Shown here: piece after piece, positions 32,890 to 42,185 of the stretch
Layout of the letters: every line of letters begins with the position of its first letter
Numbering within the stretch: position 1 is the first letter of the stretch
Source: Humibacter sp. RRB41
GTDB taxonomy: Bacteria; Actinomycetota; Actinomycetes; Actinomycetales; Microbacteriaceae
DNA: 64,000 bases
Reading direction: 5' to 3'
Assembly (NCBI RefSeq): GCF_022761015.1
Contig: NZ_JAKWJQ010000007.1
Location: forward strand, 1-64,000
Notes under the pieces: generated by a model
The model's database searches: none
Told to the model about the DNA's origin: nothing
What the model saw: the letters and a program-made list of their open reading frames with translations, nothing else
Program-made: the position numbers and the translations under genes

Positions 32890-34242
32890 ATGAGCGCTAT
32901 CGAGCGCGACGTCGTCGTGATCGGGGCCGGGGCATCCGGCCTGACCGCGGCGTACGAGCTGACGAAGGCCGGCCACAGCGCGGTCGTGCTCGAGGCGCGC
33001 GACCGCGTCGGCGGCCGCCTCTGGACCGACACGATCGACGGCGCCATGCTCGAGCTCGGCGGCCAGTGGGTGTCGCCCGAGCAGGATGCCCTCAAAGCCA
33101 CGCTCGCCGAGCTCGGCCTCGAGCGCTACTCCCGTTACCGCGAGGGCGACAGTGTCTATGTCGACGTCGACGGCAGGGTGAGCCGGTTCCAGGGCGAGAT
33201 CTTCCCTGTGCCGCCTGCGACCGAGAGGGTGATGGTCGAGCTCATCGAGAAGCTCGACGCGATGGTCGCCCACGTCGACCCGAACCGCCCGTGGGAGACG
33301 CCGGACGCCGAGGTGCTCGACCGCATCTCGTTCACCGCGTGGCTCGCGCAGCAGACGGACGACGTTGAAGCGCGCGACAACATCGCACTCTTCATCGCCG
33401 GCGCCATGCTGACGAAGCCGGCGTACTCGTTCTCGGCGTTGCAGGCGTTGCTGATGGCGGCATCCGCCGGCAGCTTCTCGCACCTGGTCGACGCGGACTT
33501 CATCCTCGACGAACGGGTCGTCGGCGGGCTGCAGCAGGTGCCGATCCGGCTCGCCGAGCGACTCGGCGAGGATGTACTGCTGAGCAATCCGGTGCGCACG
33601 CTGCGGTGGGGCGACGACGGTGTGACCGCGATCACGGATGCCGTCGAGGTGCACGCGAAGAAGGCGATCCTCGCCGTGCCCCCTCACCTGATCAGCCGGG
33701 TGAGCTTCGATCCGCCGTTGCCGCGCTTGCAGCACCAGATGCACCAGCACCTCTCGATGGGATTCGTGATCAAGGTGCACGCGGTCTACGAGCGCCCGTT
33801 CTGGCGGGATGCCGGCCTCTCCGGCACCGCCTTCAGCCCGTACCAACTCGTGCATGAGTCGTACGACAACACGAACCACGGCGACTCGCGCGGCACGCTG
33901 GTCGGCTTCGTCTCCGACACGAACGCCGACGATGTCTTCCGTCTTTCGGCCGAGGCGCGCAAGGCGCGCATTCTGGAGTCGATGGCGCACTACTACGGGC
34001 CGGAGACGTTGAACCCCGTCGTGTACTACGAGAGCGACTGGGGCACGGAGGAGTGGACCCGTGGCGCGTACGCGGCGAGCTTCGACCTGGGCGGACTGGC
34101 ACGGTGGGGGGCAGACCTGCGCGAGCCCGTCGGGCCGATCTGGTTCTCGTCCAGCGACCTCGCTGGCGAGGGTTACCAGCACGTGGACGGCGCGATCCGC
34201 ATGGGGCGCCGCACTGCTGAGGCGATCGCCGGGCTGCTGTAA
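32890..34242 (+). CDS. puo: Flavin monoamine oxidase, probable putrescine oxidase
   Basis: A 450-residue FAD amine oxidase. The N-terminal dinucleotide fold is VVVIGAGASGLTAAYELTKAG, with VLEARDRVGGRLWTD after it, the substrate region LELGGQWVSPEQDALKATLAELGL, and the C-terminal FAD motif GEGYQHVDGAIRMGRRTAEAI. Close in pattern to Rhodococcus/Micrococcus-type putrescine oxidase, which gives 4-aminobutanal, hydrogen peroxide and ammonia. Placement just after gabT and gabD supports a putrescine-to-succinate route. Distinguishing putrescine from other amines needs homology search. Confidence 0.85.
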   Translation: MSAIERDVVVIGAGASGLTAAYELTKAGHSAVVLEARDRVGGRLWTDTIDGAMLELGGQWVSPEQDALKATLAELGLERYSRYREGDSVYVDVDGRVSRFQGEIFPVPPATERVMVELIEKLDAMVAHVDPNRPWETPDAEVLDRISFTAWLAQQTDDVEARDNIALFIAGAMLTKPAYSFSALQALLMAASAGSFSHLVDADFILDERVVGGLQQVPIRLAERLGEDVLLSNPVRTLRWGDDGVTAITDAVEVHAKKAILAVPPHLISRVSFDPPLPRLQHQMHQHLSMGFVIKVHAVYERPFWRDAGLSGTAFSPYQLVHESYDNTNHGDSRGTLVGFVSDTNADDVFRLSAEARKARILESMAHYYGPETLNPVVYYESDWGTEEWTRGAYAASFDLGGLARWGADLREPVGPIWFSSSDLAGEGYQHVDGAIRMGRRTAEAIAGLL

Positions 34243-34282
34243 CCGCCCCATCTCCCTCCCGCCGGCCCGCTAGGGTCGACGC

Positions 34283-35311
34283 GTGGGGGAGAAGACACGC
34301 AAGCCGTGGTATCGGCGCGGGGGCGTCATCACGGGAGCTTCGATCGTCGTCGTTCTGGGACTCGGCACGCTCTTTTCGTTCGTGAGTCCGTGGCCGAGCT
34401 CGCTCGCGATTCGCACGATGTTCGAGCTGAACGCCCGCCAGACCGTGGTGGTGATGCAGAAGTACGTGCCGGACAGCGGGGTGAAGGAGCGCGCGAACAT
34501 CGCCTACACTCCCGGTGGCTCCTCCGACACCACGTTCGATCTCTTCGCGCCGACCGGACCGGTGACGCCGCGCACCACGGTGGTGTGGATCCACGGCGGC
34601 GCCTGGATCTCGGGCGACAAGCGCAACGTCGATCCGTACGTGAAGATCATCGCGTCGCACGGCTACACGACCGTCGCGCTGAACTACACGGTGGCGCCGG
34701 AGGCGCAGTATCCGGTGGCGTTGAAGCAGCTGAACACGGCGCTCGGATACCTCGTGACGCACGCATCCGAGCTCGGCATCGATCCCGACAGCATCGTGCT
34801 CGCCGGCGATTCGGCCGGCGCGCAGTACGCGGCCCAGCTCGCGGCCATGGCGACGAATGCGTCGTATGCGCACGAGGTGGGCATCCGTCCCGCCCTGAAC
34901 GCGGATCAGCTCAAGGCGACCGTGCTGAACTGCGGCATCTACAACGTTGCGCAGATTCCGTCCGCGCCCGGTATCGGCGGATGGGGCTTCCGCACCGCGT
35001 TGTGGGCGTACTTCGGCACGAAGGATTGGTCGAACACGGCCGGCGGCAAGGAGATGAGCACGATCGACCACGTGACGAAGGACTTTCCGGCCACCTGGAT
35101 CTCCGGCGGCAACGACGACCCGCTCACGGCCGGTCAGTCGAAGCCGATGGCCGCCAAGCTGAACGACCTCGGCGTGCCCGTCACCCCCGTGTTCTACCCG
35201 AAGGATGAGACGCCGCCGCTGCATCACGAGTACCAGTTCCACCTGAACGATGCTGCGGCACGATCGGCGCTGAACTCGACGATCGCGTTCTTGGGAACGG
35301 TCAGCAAGTAG
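34283..35311 (+). CDS. Membrane-anchored alpha/beta hydrolase
   Basis: A 342-residue protein from GTG 34283 with one N-terminal transmembrane helix (about 14-33) and an extracytoplasmic alpha/beta-hydrolase domain of the hormone-sensitive-lipase/esterase kind. The oxyanion motif is WIHGGAWISGDK, the nucleophile elbow GDSAGAQYA, the acid in SGGNDDPLTAGQ and the His in HHEYQFHL. Substrate unknown, probably an ester. Single gene 40 bases after the amine oxidase stop. Confidence 0.82.
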   Translation: MGEKTRKPWYRRGGVITGASIVVVLGLGTLFSFVSPWPSSLAIRTMFELNARQTVVVMQKYVPDSGVKERANIAYTPGGSSDTTFDLFAPTGPVTPRTTVVWIHGGAWISGDKRNVDPYVKIIASHGYTTVALNYTVAPEAQYPVALKQLNTALGYLVTHASELGIDPDSIVLAGDSAGAQYAAQLAAMATNASYAHEVGIRPALNADQLKATVLNCGIYNVAQIPSAPGIGGWGFRTALWAYFGTKDWSNTAGGKEMSTIDHVTKDFPATWISGGNDDPLTAGQSKPMAAKLNDLGVPVTPVFYPKDETPPLHHEYQFHLNDAAARSALNSTIAFLGTVSK

Positions 35312-35317
35312 CCGGTG

Positions 35318-35704
35318 TCAGGCGGATGCCGTGGCGCGCGCCGTGAGCGCCTCGTTCACCGGCGCGAACGCCACTCTGTCGAATACCAGCTCGATGTCGG
35401 TGATGAGTCCGTCGTCGACGTGCACGTTCTCGACGCAGACGATTCCACCCGCAGGTGTGTCCGTCACGAAGTCGTAGACGACGCAGGCGTGCGAGCCGTT
35501 CGCGTAGACATCCCGGATGTCGTTGCGCACGAGTGCCGGCAGGAGCCGATTCAGAGCAGCGAGCCATTGAGCCTTATCGGATCGGCCCGCCCCGACACGA
35601 GCCTCGAGAGACGCGGCCAACAGGCCCTCTACGGTGTCGAGGTCGTGGGATCCGACCGCTTCGATATATGAGCGGGCGACGCCCGCAGGTGTTGTCGTGG
35701 TCAT
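35318..35704 (-). CDS. SnoaL-like/NTF2-fold protein
   Basis: A 128-residue protein with the cone-shaped NTF2/SnoaL fold pattern: an N-terminal helix with SYIEAVGSHDLDTVEGLLA, then strands including RDVYANGSHACVVYDFVTDTPAG and CVENVHVDDGLITDIELVFD. Such proteins are small isomerases, hydrolases or ligand binders. Divergent from the ArsR gene (65-base gap) and converging on the hydrolase gene. Specific role unknown. Confidence 0.75.
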   Translation of the reverse strand: MTTTTPAGVARSYIEAVGSHDLDTVEGLLAASLEARVGAGRSDKAQWLAALNRLLPALVRNDIRDVYANGSHACVVYDFVTDTPAGGIVCVENVHVDDGLITDIELVFDRVAFAPVNEALTARATASA

Positions 35705-35769
35705 GTCTGCACTCTAAATACAAATGAACATGAGTACAAGGGTGACATTGTGGATGGTAGGGTTCGGGT

Positions 35770-36126
35770 GTGAGCGCGGATGTCGGGGGAGCAGCCATCG
35801 ACCGCGGCCTGCGTGCGCTCGCCGACGGCAACCGGCGCGCGATCCTCGCCGAAGTGCGGGACCGGCCCTGCGCGGTCGGCGACATCGCCGGCACGCTCGC
35901 GCTCTCGCAACAGGTCGTCTCCCACCACCTGCGGGTGCTGCGCGACGCGGAGCTTGTGGAGGAGACCCGCGACGGCACGCGCCACCTCTTCGCGGTGCGA
36001 ACGGACGGGCTGGCCGCGGTGCGCGAGTATCTCGACGGATTCTGGCCGGCACAACTCGCCCGGCTGAAGGCAGCGGTGGAGGGCGAGCCGGCGGGCGAGC
36101 GAAAGAGCGGGCATCCGGATGCCTGA
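35770..36126 (+). CDS. ArsR family transcriptional regulator
   Basis: A 118-residue winged-helix repressor: RALADGNRRAILAEVRDRPCAVGDIAGTLALSQQVVSHHLRVLRDAELVEETRDGTRHLFAV. No metal-binding cysteine cluster is present, only Cys in RPCAVGD, so it is of the non-metal type that pairs with SRPBCC (AHSA1) proteins. Its end overlaps the next gene by 8 bases. It probably regulates this pair and possibly the divergent SnoaL-like gene. Confidence 0.85.
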   Translation: MSADVGGAAIDRGLRALADGNRRAILAEVRDRPCAVGDIAGTLALSQQVVSHHLRVLRDAELVEETRDGTRHLFAVRTDGLAAVREYLDGFWPAQLARLKAAVEGEPAGERKSGHPDA

Positions 36127-36592
36127 CTTCAGCACGTCCATCGACATCGACGCCGCGCCCGACGTGGTCTTCGACTACCTCGTCACGCCGCAGGGCGTGA
36201 CGGCGTGGATGGGCGAGCACGCGGTGCTCGACGCCCGCCAGGGAGGGCGATTCGACGTGGACATCGCGGGCTCGCCGATCCGCGGGGAGTACCTCGAGGT
36301 GGAGCGCCCGCGTCGGGTGGTCGTGTCGTGGGGCGTGCTCGGCAGCGATGACCTGCCGCCAGGCGCATCCCGCGTGACGTTCGAGCTTCGCGAGATCGTG
36401 GGCGGAACTCGGGTCGAGCTGACGCACACCGGGCTTCCCGATGCCCGCCTCGCCGGACACCGTTACGGCTGGGCGCACTTTCTGCCGCGGCTTCGGGCGG
36501 CCGGGTCGGGGCATCCGCTCGGGCAGGACGACTGGCGTCCCTTGTCCCCCTCGACCAGCGATACGAGTCGTCAGGGGACCGGGATCGCGTAG
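36119..36592 (+). CDS. SRPBCC (AHSA1-like) domain protein
   Basis: A 157-residue START-like lipid/small-molecule-binding protein: STSIDIDAAPDVVFDYLVTPQGVTAWMGE, GGRFDVDIAGSPIRGEYLEVERPRRVVVSWG, and the C-terminal TRVELTHTGLPD region with a helix HRYGWAHFLPRL. Translated with the upstream ArsR regulator, a common arrangement whose purpose is not settled. It overlaps the converging cupin gene by 22 bases. Confidence 0.82.
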   Translation: MPDFSTSIDIDAAPDVVFDYLVTPQGVTAWMGEHAVLDARQGGRFDVDIAGSPIRGEYLEVERPRRVVVSWGVLGSDDLPPGASRVTFELREIVGGTRVELTHTGLPDARLAGHRYGWAHFLPRLRAAGSGHPLGQDDWRPLSPSTSDTSRQGTGIA

Positions 36593-36897
36593 ACCTTGCG
36601 GATGTGGTCGGCGACGCGCCAGATCGTGCGGTCGCCGTTCGCGAAGTGGATGACGTCGCCGACTCCGACCTCGAGGCTCTGGCCGCTGTCGAGGAACTCG
36701 ACGGTGGCGGATCCCGCGATCACCACAGACACCTCGTCGATCTCGGTATCGCTCATCGCGCCCGCCGTCATCTCCCAGACACCGATCTCCGTGCCGTTCA
36801 GGTCGGACAGCACGGCCTCACCGGTGGTCGGCGAGCCCTCGACGACCTGCGCGGGGTCGACCGGCGTGAAGACGAGCTCGGCATCCAGTGCGTTCAT
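36571..36897 (-). CDS. Cupin-domain protein (EutQ/DUF861 type)
   Basis: A 108-residue single cupin. Conserved strands are EIGVWEMTAGAMSDTEIDEVSVVIAGSATVEF and LEVGVGDVIHFANGDRTIWRV. Typical DUF861 cupins accompany amine or polyamine catabolic genes and, in Pseudomonas, the puu genes. Start ATG 36897 with GGAGA upstream. It lies 43 bases before the start-proximal end of nothing else; the PuuB-like oxidase gene ending at 36941 reads into it, so the two are likely co-transcribed. Confidence 0.78.
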   Translation of the reverse strand: MNALDAELVFTPVDPAQVVEGSPTTGEAVLSDLNGTEIGVWEMTAGAMSDTEIDEVSVVIAGSATVEFLDSGQSLEVGVGDVIHFANGDRTIWRVADHIRKVYAIPVP

Positions 36898-36940
36898 GTC
36901 TCCATCATCCTCGTGCGCTGCGAACCGAGGCGAACCGGGG

Positions 36941-38407
36941 TCAGGAGTCGAAGCCGAGGCCCACGGCATCCATCGTGCGCAGAAACAGATTGCGCTTGCC
37001 GTCGTGGTGGTCTGCCCGATCGAGCGCCCACCGCATCATGTTGACGCCGGCGGATGCCACGGGCTCCGGCGGGAACGGAATCGGCTTCGTGCGCACCATC
37101 TTCAGCTCGGTGCGCTCGGTGTGGATGCCTGACAGCAGGTCCAGCATCACCTCCGCACCGAAGTGCGTGGCTGCGACACCCAGCCCGGTGTACCCGGTCG
37201 CGTAGGCGATGCGCCCGTCCCGCGCCTTGCCGTAGAACGCGCAGAACCGGCTGCACGTGTCGATCGCGCCGGCCCACTTGTGGGTGAACTTCAGACCCTC
37301 GAGCTGCGGGAACGTCGTGAAGAAGTGCTCGGCGAGCCGGCGGTGCGTCGTTTCGCGCACCTCGTACTCGTCGCGCACACGGCCGCCGTAGTGGTAGACC
37401 GCGTCGTATCCGCCGAACAGGATGCGGTTGTCGGCACTCAGCCGGTAGTAGTGGAACTGGTTGGCGCTGTCGCCGAGCCCCTGCCTGCCCTGCCAGCCGA
37501 TGGCATCCAGTTGGGCGTTCGTCAGCGGCTCGGTCATCAGCACGTAGTCGTAGACCGGAACCGTGTAGAGCCGGTTTCGCTTCAGCAGAGACGGGAACAC
37601 ATTCGTGCCGAGCGCCACCTTCTTGGCGCGCACCACCGCGGCCGACGGCCTCCCGGTGAGATCGCGGGCGGAGACGTGCACGTCGACACCCTCTGCCGCG
37701 CCCTCACCCCCGGCACGCACGCCGGACGTGACCAGCTCGGTGACGGGGGTGTTCTCGAAGAGCTGCACGCCGGCATCCGCGCACGCTCGCGCGAGAGCCC
37801 GTGCCAGCTTTGCAGGGTGCACGATGGCGCCGTCCTTCGTGTGCCACAGACCGGCCAGATAGGTCGGCGAGTGCACGGATGCCTGCATCGCCGCCTCGTC
37901 GAGGAACACGGCGTCGTCGCCCGCGCCCTCGCGCAGCCACTCGACCTGGTGCGGTTCGATGGCGAGATCGATGGATCCGTTGCGTTCCCAATCCGCGTCG
38001 AGCTTCAGGTCGCGGATCGTCGCCTCGATCGCATCGAGGTTCTCGCGGCCGAGGCGCGCAAGCTGGTCGTACTCGTCGGGGAACCGAGTGCGTCCGTTCT
38101 CCTCGCCGTGCGTAAGGCTCGATTCCGCGAAACCGCCGTTGCGGCCCGATGCCGCCCATCCGATCGTCTTCGCCTCCAGCAGCACGACCGTGGTGTCGGG
38201 GTTGCGGCGCTTGGCGAGCAGGGCCGTCCAGAGGCCGGAGTACCCGCCGCCGACCACGACGAGGTCGGCCGTGGTGCTCGAGGTGAGCGACGGGTAGGCG
38301 TCGCCGGGGGCATCCTCGAGCCAGAACACACCCCTGGCGGTGCCTGCCAGAGCGTGATCGACGGTGGCGGCGCTCGGGCGCTGGCGCTCGAACACTGTTG
38401 TGCCCAT
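36941..38407 (-). CDS. FAD-dependent oxidoreductase, gamma-glutamylputrescine oxidase-like
   Basis: A 488-residue DAO-family flavoprotein resembling PuuB. The FAD fold is DLVVVGGGYSGLWTALLAKRRNPDTTVVLLEA, followed by the characteristic GWAASGRNGGFAESSLTHG, and near the end GYTGLGVAATHFGAEVMLDLL. The substrate is probably a primary or secondary amine linked to polyamine breakdown. It starts at ATG 38407; a far longer reading in the same frame is spurious. Operon with the downstream cupin. Together with the putrescine oxidase it suggests two parallel amine-oxidation routes. Confidence 0.86.
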   Translation of the reverse strand: MGTTVFERQRPSAATVDHALAGTARGVFWLEDAPGDAYPSLTSSTTADLVVVGGGYSGLWTALLAKRRNPDTTVVLLEAKTIGWAASGRNGGFAESSLTHGEENGRTRFPDEYDQLARLGRENLDAIEATIRDLKLDADWERNGSIDLAIEPHQVEWLREGAGDDAVFLDEAAMQASVHSPTYLAGLWHTKDGAIVHPAKLARALARACADAGVQLFENTPVTELVTSGVRAGGEGAAEGVDVHVSARDLTGRPSAAVVRAKKVALGTNVFPSLLKRNRLYTVPVYDYVLMTEPLTNAQLDAIGWQGRQGLGDSANQFHYYRLSADNRILFGGYDAVYHYGGRVRDEYEVRETTHRRLAEHFFTTFPQLEGLKFTHKWAGAIDTCSRFCAFYGKARDGRIAYATGYTGLGVAATHFGAEVMLDLLSGIHTERTELKMVRTKPIPFPPEPVASAGVNMMRWALDRADHHDGKRNLFLRTMDAVGLGFDS

Positions 38408-38629
38408 GGGATGCCTCACTCGGCTCGTTCTGCGCCGGCGACTCTCGCCGGCGCGGTTGCGTGGTGGCTGCGCGTGTCTCGACACCGCTGCCTGTGTCCA
38501 TTGTCGCAATCGCCGTGATGCCCTGCTCGCTGGATTCAGTCGCGAATCGACGGAGTTCCGGCCGATCCGTCCGCCGTCGCGGCGCGACGGACCTGCGGTA
38601 CCGTGCGATACGAGGAGTGGAGGGATGCC

Positions 38630-39427
38630 GTGCCAGTGGTCTCGCGCAGCAGTGACGGCATCCCGATCGTCGCCTACGCCCTGGCGGACCGGGAGGGCAG
38701 GATGCTCGCCACGCGAGACGCGCGCACCGTCTTCTACGCGGCATCCACCGTGAAACTCGGCGTGATGCTCGCCGCCGTACTGGCCGCCGAACGCGGCGAG
38801 CTGAGTCTCGACGACACGCTCGAGTGTCGACACGAGTTCGCCTTCGACCCCACGCTCGAACCCGGGAGCCGTGACGGTGAGACGTTCGTGCTCGACCCGG
38901 ACGACCGCGACCCTGAATTCCCCGCCGACGGGGCGCGGGCATCCATCGCTGACCTGGTGACGATGATGATCCGGCGCTCGTCGAACGAGGCGACGAACGT
39001 GCTTTTCGACCGACTCGGCGCCTCCGCGATCGCCGGGGCGTTCCGGCTCTGCGGCGCGACGAGCACGCGCATGCAGCGGCGCATCGGCGACGCGCGAGCC
39101 GTGCGCGCAGGACTCACCAACGAGACGACCGCTGAGGATCTCGTGCGGGTCATGGCCGGCATCGTGGGCGGTCGGATGACGACGCAGCGGAGCGGGGACT
39201 GGATGCGCGAGGTGCTTGCCGGGCAGGAGCATCCGCGGATCGGTTCCGTCGTGCCGGCCGGAACGCCGTGGGGCTCCAAGTCGGGAGACGTGCCGGGCGT
39301 CGAGCACGACGTCGCCTTCGTCGGGGAGCCGCGCTCGCGGCGGTTGCTCGCCGTGTGCACCCGCGGGTTCGAACCGGAGCAAGGGCGCGAGGTCATCCGG
39401 GCGGTCGCGCAGGCGTTGCTGCGGTAG
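38630..39427 (+). CDS. Class A beta-lactamase-like serine hydrolase
   Basis: A 265-residue protein of the penicillin-binding/beta-lactamase superfamily. Active-site motifs are SxxK as STVK (in YAASTVKLGVM), SxN as SNE (RRSSNEATN) and KTG-like KSG (GSKSGDVPG). No signal peptide, so it appears cytoplasmic, unlike true beta-lactamases; an esterase or peptidase role is likely. GTG 38630 is chosen because GGAGGG precedes it; a GTG at 38603 would add nine residues. Confidence 0.8.
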   Translation: MPVVSRSSDGIPIVAYALADREGRMLATRDARTVFYAASTVKLGVMLAAVLAAERGELSLDDTLECRHEFAFDPTLEPGSRDGETFVLDPDDRDPEFPADGARASIADLVTMMIRRSSNEATNVLFDRLGASAIAGAFRLCGATSTRMQRRIGDARAVRAGLTNETTAEDLVRVMAGIVGGRMTTQRSGDWMREVLAGQEHPRIGSVVPAGTPWGSKSGDVPGVEHDVAFVGEPRSRRLLAVCTRGFEPEQGREVIRAVAQALLR

Positions 39428-39487
39428 GCGCCGTCGGACATCCCTCGGACCGATTCGCGCACCGCCACGCCGTCGGGCATTGACGGC

Positions 39488-39565
39488 GGTCCTGTCGTGG
39501 TGGTAGCCCAGAGGGTGGTGTCCCCCGTTCGGGGCACCAGGATCGTGGCGGCCCCCGACAGGGCC
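39488..39565 (+). ncRNA. Structured 5' leader of the CHAP-protein gene
   Basis: GGTCCTGTCG (39488-39497) pairs with CGACAGGGCC (39556-39565), a 10-bp closing stem with one G-U. Inside is a hairpin GGTG(T)CCCC/GGGGCACC (39517-39538). The fold ends 27 bases before the likely start codon at 39593. Leaders of secreted cell-wall hydrolase genes in Actinobacteria are often riboswitches (c-di-AMP class), but I cannot match the known consensus here. It could be a new leader or only a local fold. Confidence 0.4.
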
Positions 39566-39592
39566 GACCTCGCCCAACGAAGGGATGGCACA

Positions 39593-42178
39593 GTGGCCAG
39601 CGCACGTCGTGAACGAGTCGGCTCTCGCCGAGGGGATGCTCCACCGCACGCACCACGTCGGCGCTGGGTCGCGTGGGTGATTCCGCTTGCGATAGTCGGG
39701 ATGTTCGCACTCGCGCAGCCTGCCGTCGCAGCGACGCCCACCGACACCTCGTCCGCGGCTGCGGCGACGGCATCCACTCCGAGCACGGCCGCCCTCGGCG
39801 ACACGATCGCGAAGATCGCCCTCAGCCAGGTCGGCAACGGTGACAACCCGGTGGCGACGAGCTTCTCCGGCCTCAACTGCAATCCCTACACGACGATGGT
39901 CGCGGGCTTCTCCGCCAATTCCAACGGCTGCGGCTACGACTCGACGTTCAAGGTGCGCAACTCCAACGAGAACTGGTGCTCCGACTTCGCCAAGTGGGTG
40001 TGGCAGCAGGCCGGCGTGACGCAGGACATGAACACGATCAATGCAGCGGCATCCAGCTTCTATCAGTGGGCGCTCGATGACGGCCAGACCCCGCAGGCGG
40101 ATGTCGGCACCCCGGCCGTCGGCGACGCCGTCGTGTTCTTCGGCTCCGGCGCCATCAGCGCCACCCGCTACGCCGACCACGTCGGCATCGTCTCTGCGGT
40201 GAACGCCGACGGCACGGTGGACATGGTCAATGGCGACTTCCTCGCCGCGACCAACGTTCACGTCGAGCACGACACGAACCTGAACCTCACGACCTTCGCG
40301 GCGAACACCTGGGGCGCCGGCGAGCAGTGGGTGCTCGTCTCCCCGCCGACCGCGGCCCAGAAGGCGATCCCGCACGCCACGATCTCCGGTGCGAGCACCG
40401 CGGTCACCGGAACCGAGGCATCCTTCCACGCCAGCGCGGCCGAGAAGGGCGGAAGCATCACCGCCTATTACTGGACCTTCGGCGACGGGCGCACGACCAA
40501 CGCCACCGGAGCCGACGTGACGCACGTGTTCTCCACGCCCGGCGTGTACACGATCACAACGACGGCGACCTCGAACCTCGGCACCATCGTCACTCAGCGC
40601 AAGAACGTGACGGTACTGGCGGCATCCACCAGTGTTGCGGCCGTGCCCTCGACCGCCACCTGGTATTCCAGCTATCCGGTGTCGTACTACCGGTTCGTGC
40701 GCTCCTCGAGCGGTCTGGCAGCGGATGTCTGGAACGGCGCGAGCTGGCTGCAGGTCGCCGCGGCAGGAACCCCGGCATCCACCGGGGCGATCGCTGCGCT
40801 CGCGTATCCCGACGCCGCAGCCGACTCCGCAACGACCCCGCACGCGTTCTATCGTGCGGCCGACGGGACGCTGGCGGAGACGTACTTCGACGGAGCCGAC
40901 TGGGTGAGTGCGACGCTGCCGGGCACCCCGGCGGCGGGCGGCGACGTGGTGGCCGCGGCGACGGCATCCGGACCGGCGGTCTTCTTCGTGGATGCGAGCG
41001 GCCGGCTCGCCGAGACCAGCCAGCAGTCCGGAACGTGGTCGACTCGCACGCTGTCCCACTCGTCGTTCCGCGCTGCACCCCTTACGCTCGCCGAGACCGC
41101 TGACGGTCCGAGCATCTTCGCGCTCGGCACGACGGGGCAGCTCACGGTGACGTCGCAGGCGGGCAAGGCGTGGCCGACGAAGACACTGCAGGTGACCACG
41201 GATGCGAAGAATGTCTCTCTCGCCGCCGTCACGACCCCGTCCGGTCAGGCCGCGGTCGTCGTGTCCGGTGCGCGGACGCCGGGACGTCACGGGACCGCCG
41301 GGCTCGTCGAGCTCACGCAGAAGTCCCGCGGCGCATGGAGTTCGTCGACGCTTCCCGGCAGTCCGGCCACTGGCAGCGCGGTGTCGGCCGCGAACTACCT
41401 GCAGCCTACGGCGGTCTCGGGAGTGCTCGGCACGTTCGCGCAGCCGCCGGGGTCGCTGAGCGCGTCGGGGCCGAAGCATCCGCTGGGCACAGCGATCGCC
41501 TATCTCGGAGCGAACGGAACCCCAGCCGTCACGTACAACGACGGCACGGGCTGGCATGCAGCCCCGCTGCCGGGGACGGCGACGGCCGTGACCGGCATCA
41601 GTGCCTTCCCGGTCGCGCATCAGCCGATCCAGGTCTATCTCGACACGGCGTCTGGTCCGGCGATGGACACCACCGGCGACACGGCTCCGCCGAGCGGGCC
41701 GTGGACGACGGCGTCGTTGCCGAGCACGCCGGCATCCTTCGCGGATCGCGTGCTGCTGTATTCGGCTGGACCGGATGACCAGAGCGCTGCCGATGCGGCA
41801 GCGGACGCCGCTGGACTCCCGCAGAGCCAGGTCACCACGTCGTTCGCCGTGGCGTGGGCGGCGACCCTGTCGGGTCAGCAGCTGGTGATCACGGTCGGAC
41901 AGGCGGCGACGAACGCACTCGAGTACAACACGTGCGGGTGGGCGAATCCGTCGGCAGTCGACCCGGGCAGCACGCCGTTCGACTACGTGACCGCACCGCG
42001 CACGACGCTGCCCGGCGCGACGCTCTACGCCAACGGTGCTGCGGCGACCGCGTCGCAGAACCAAGAGCGGGCCACCGACCTCGCGTACTACGCGGTGCAC
42101 GGCGCGCTCCCTTCGGGCGAGACCACGGCACCGGCCGCAGCGCGCTCGGCGCGCACCTGCCTGGGCGCGGCGAACTGA
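39593..42178 (+). CDS. Secreted CHAP amidase/PKD/beta-propeller protein
   Basis: An 861-residue exported protein starting at GTG 39593 (AAGGG upstream); an upstream GTG at 39497 would read through the leader fold. A long basic region and hydrophobic helix (VAWVIPLAIVGMFALAQPAVA) form the signal peptide. A CHAP domain follows with catalytic Cys in NENWCSDFAKWVWQQAG and His in RYADHVGIVSAV. A PKD domain is visible as YYWTFGDGRTTNATGADVTH and VFSTPGVYTITTTATS. The rest has repeated WxxxxLPGTPA-type segments likely to form a propeller. CHAP enzymes cut peptidoglycan amide bonds. No LPXTG or membrane anchor is seen. Confidence 0.82.
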   Translation: MASARRERVGSRRGDAPPHAPRRRWVAWVIPLAIVGMFALAQPAVAATPTDTSSAAAATASTPSTAALGDTIAKIALSQVGNGDNPVATSFSGLNCNPYTTMVAGFSANSNGCGYDSTFKVRNSNENWCSDFAKWVWQQAGVTQDMNTINAAASSFYQWALDDGQTPQADVGTPAVGDAVVFFGSGAISATRYADHVGIVSAVNADGTVDMVNGDFLAATNVHVEHDTNLNLTTFAANTWGAGEQWVLVSPPTAAQKAIPHATISGASTAVTGTEASFHASAAEKGGSITAYYWTFGDGRTTNATGADVTHVFSTPGVYTITTTATSNLGTIVTQRKNVTVLAASTSVAAVPSTATWYSSYPVSYYRFVRSSSGLAADVWNGASWLQVAAAGTPASTGAIAALAYPDAAADSATTPHAFYRAADGTLAETYFDGADWVSATLPGTPAAGGDVVAAATASGPAVFFVDASGRLAETSQQSGTWSTRTLSHSSFRAAPLTLAETADGPSIFALGTTGQLTVTSQAGKAWPTKTLQVTTDAKNVSLAAVTTPSGQAAVVVSGARTPGRHGTAGLVELTQKSRGAWSSSTLPGSPATGSAVSAANYLQPTAVSGVLGTFAQPPGSLSASGPKHPLGTAIAYLGANGTPAVTYNDGTGWHAAPLPGTATAVTGISAFPVAHQPIQVYLDTASGPAMDTTGDTAPPSGPWTTASLPSTPASFADRVLLYSAGPDDQSAADAAADAAGLPQSQVTTSFAVAWAATLSGQQLVITVGQAATNALEYNTCGWANPSAVDPGSTPFDYVTAPRTTLPGATLYANGAAATASQNQERATDLAYYAVHGALPSGETTAPAAARSARTCLGAAN

Positions 42179-42185
42179 GGCCGCC

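Noticed and set aside
39488-39565. Direct assignment of the leader as a c-di-AMP riboswitch
   Set aside because: The conserved core of that class could not be located, so only a structured leader is claimed.
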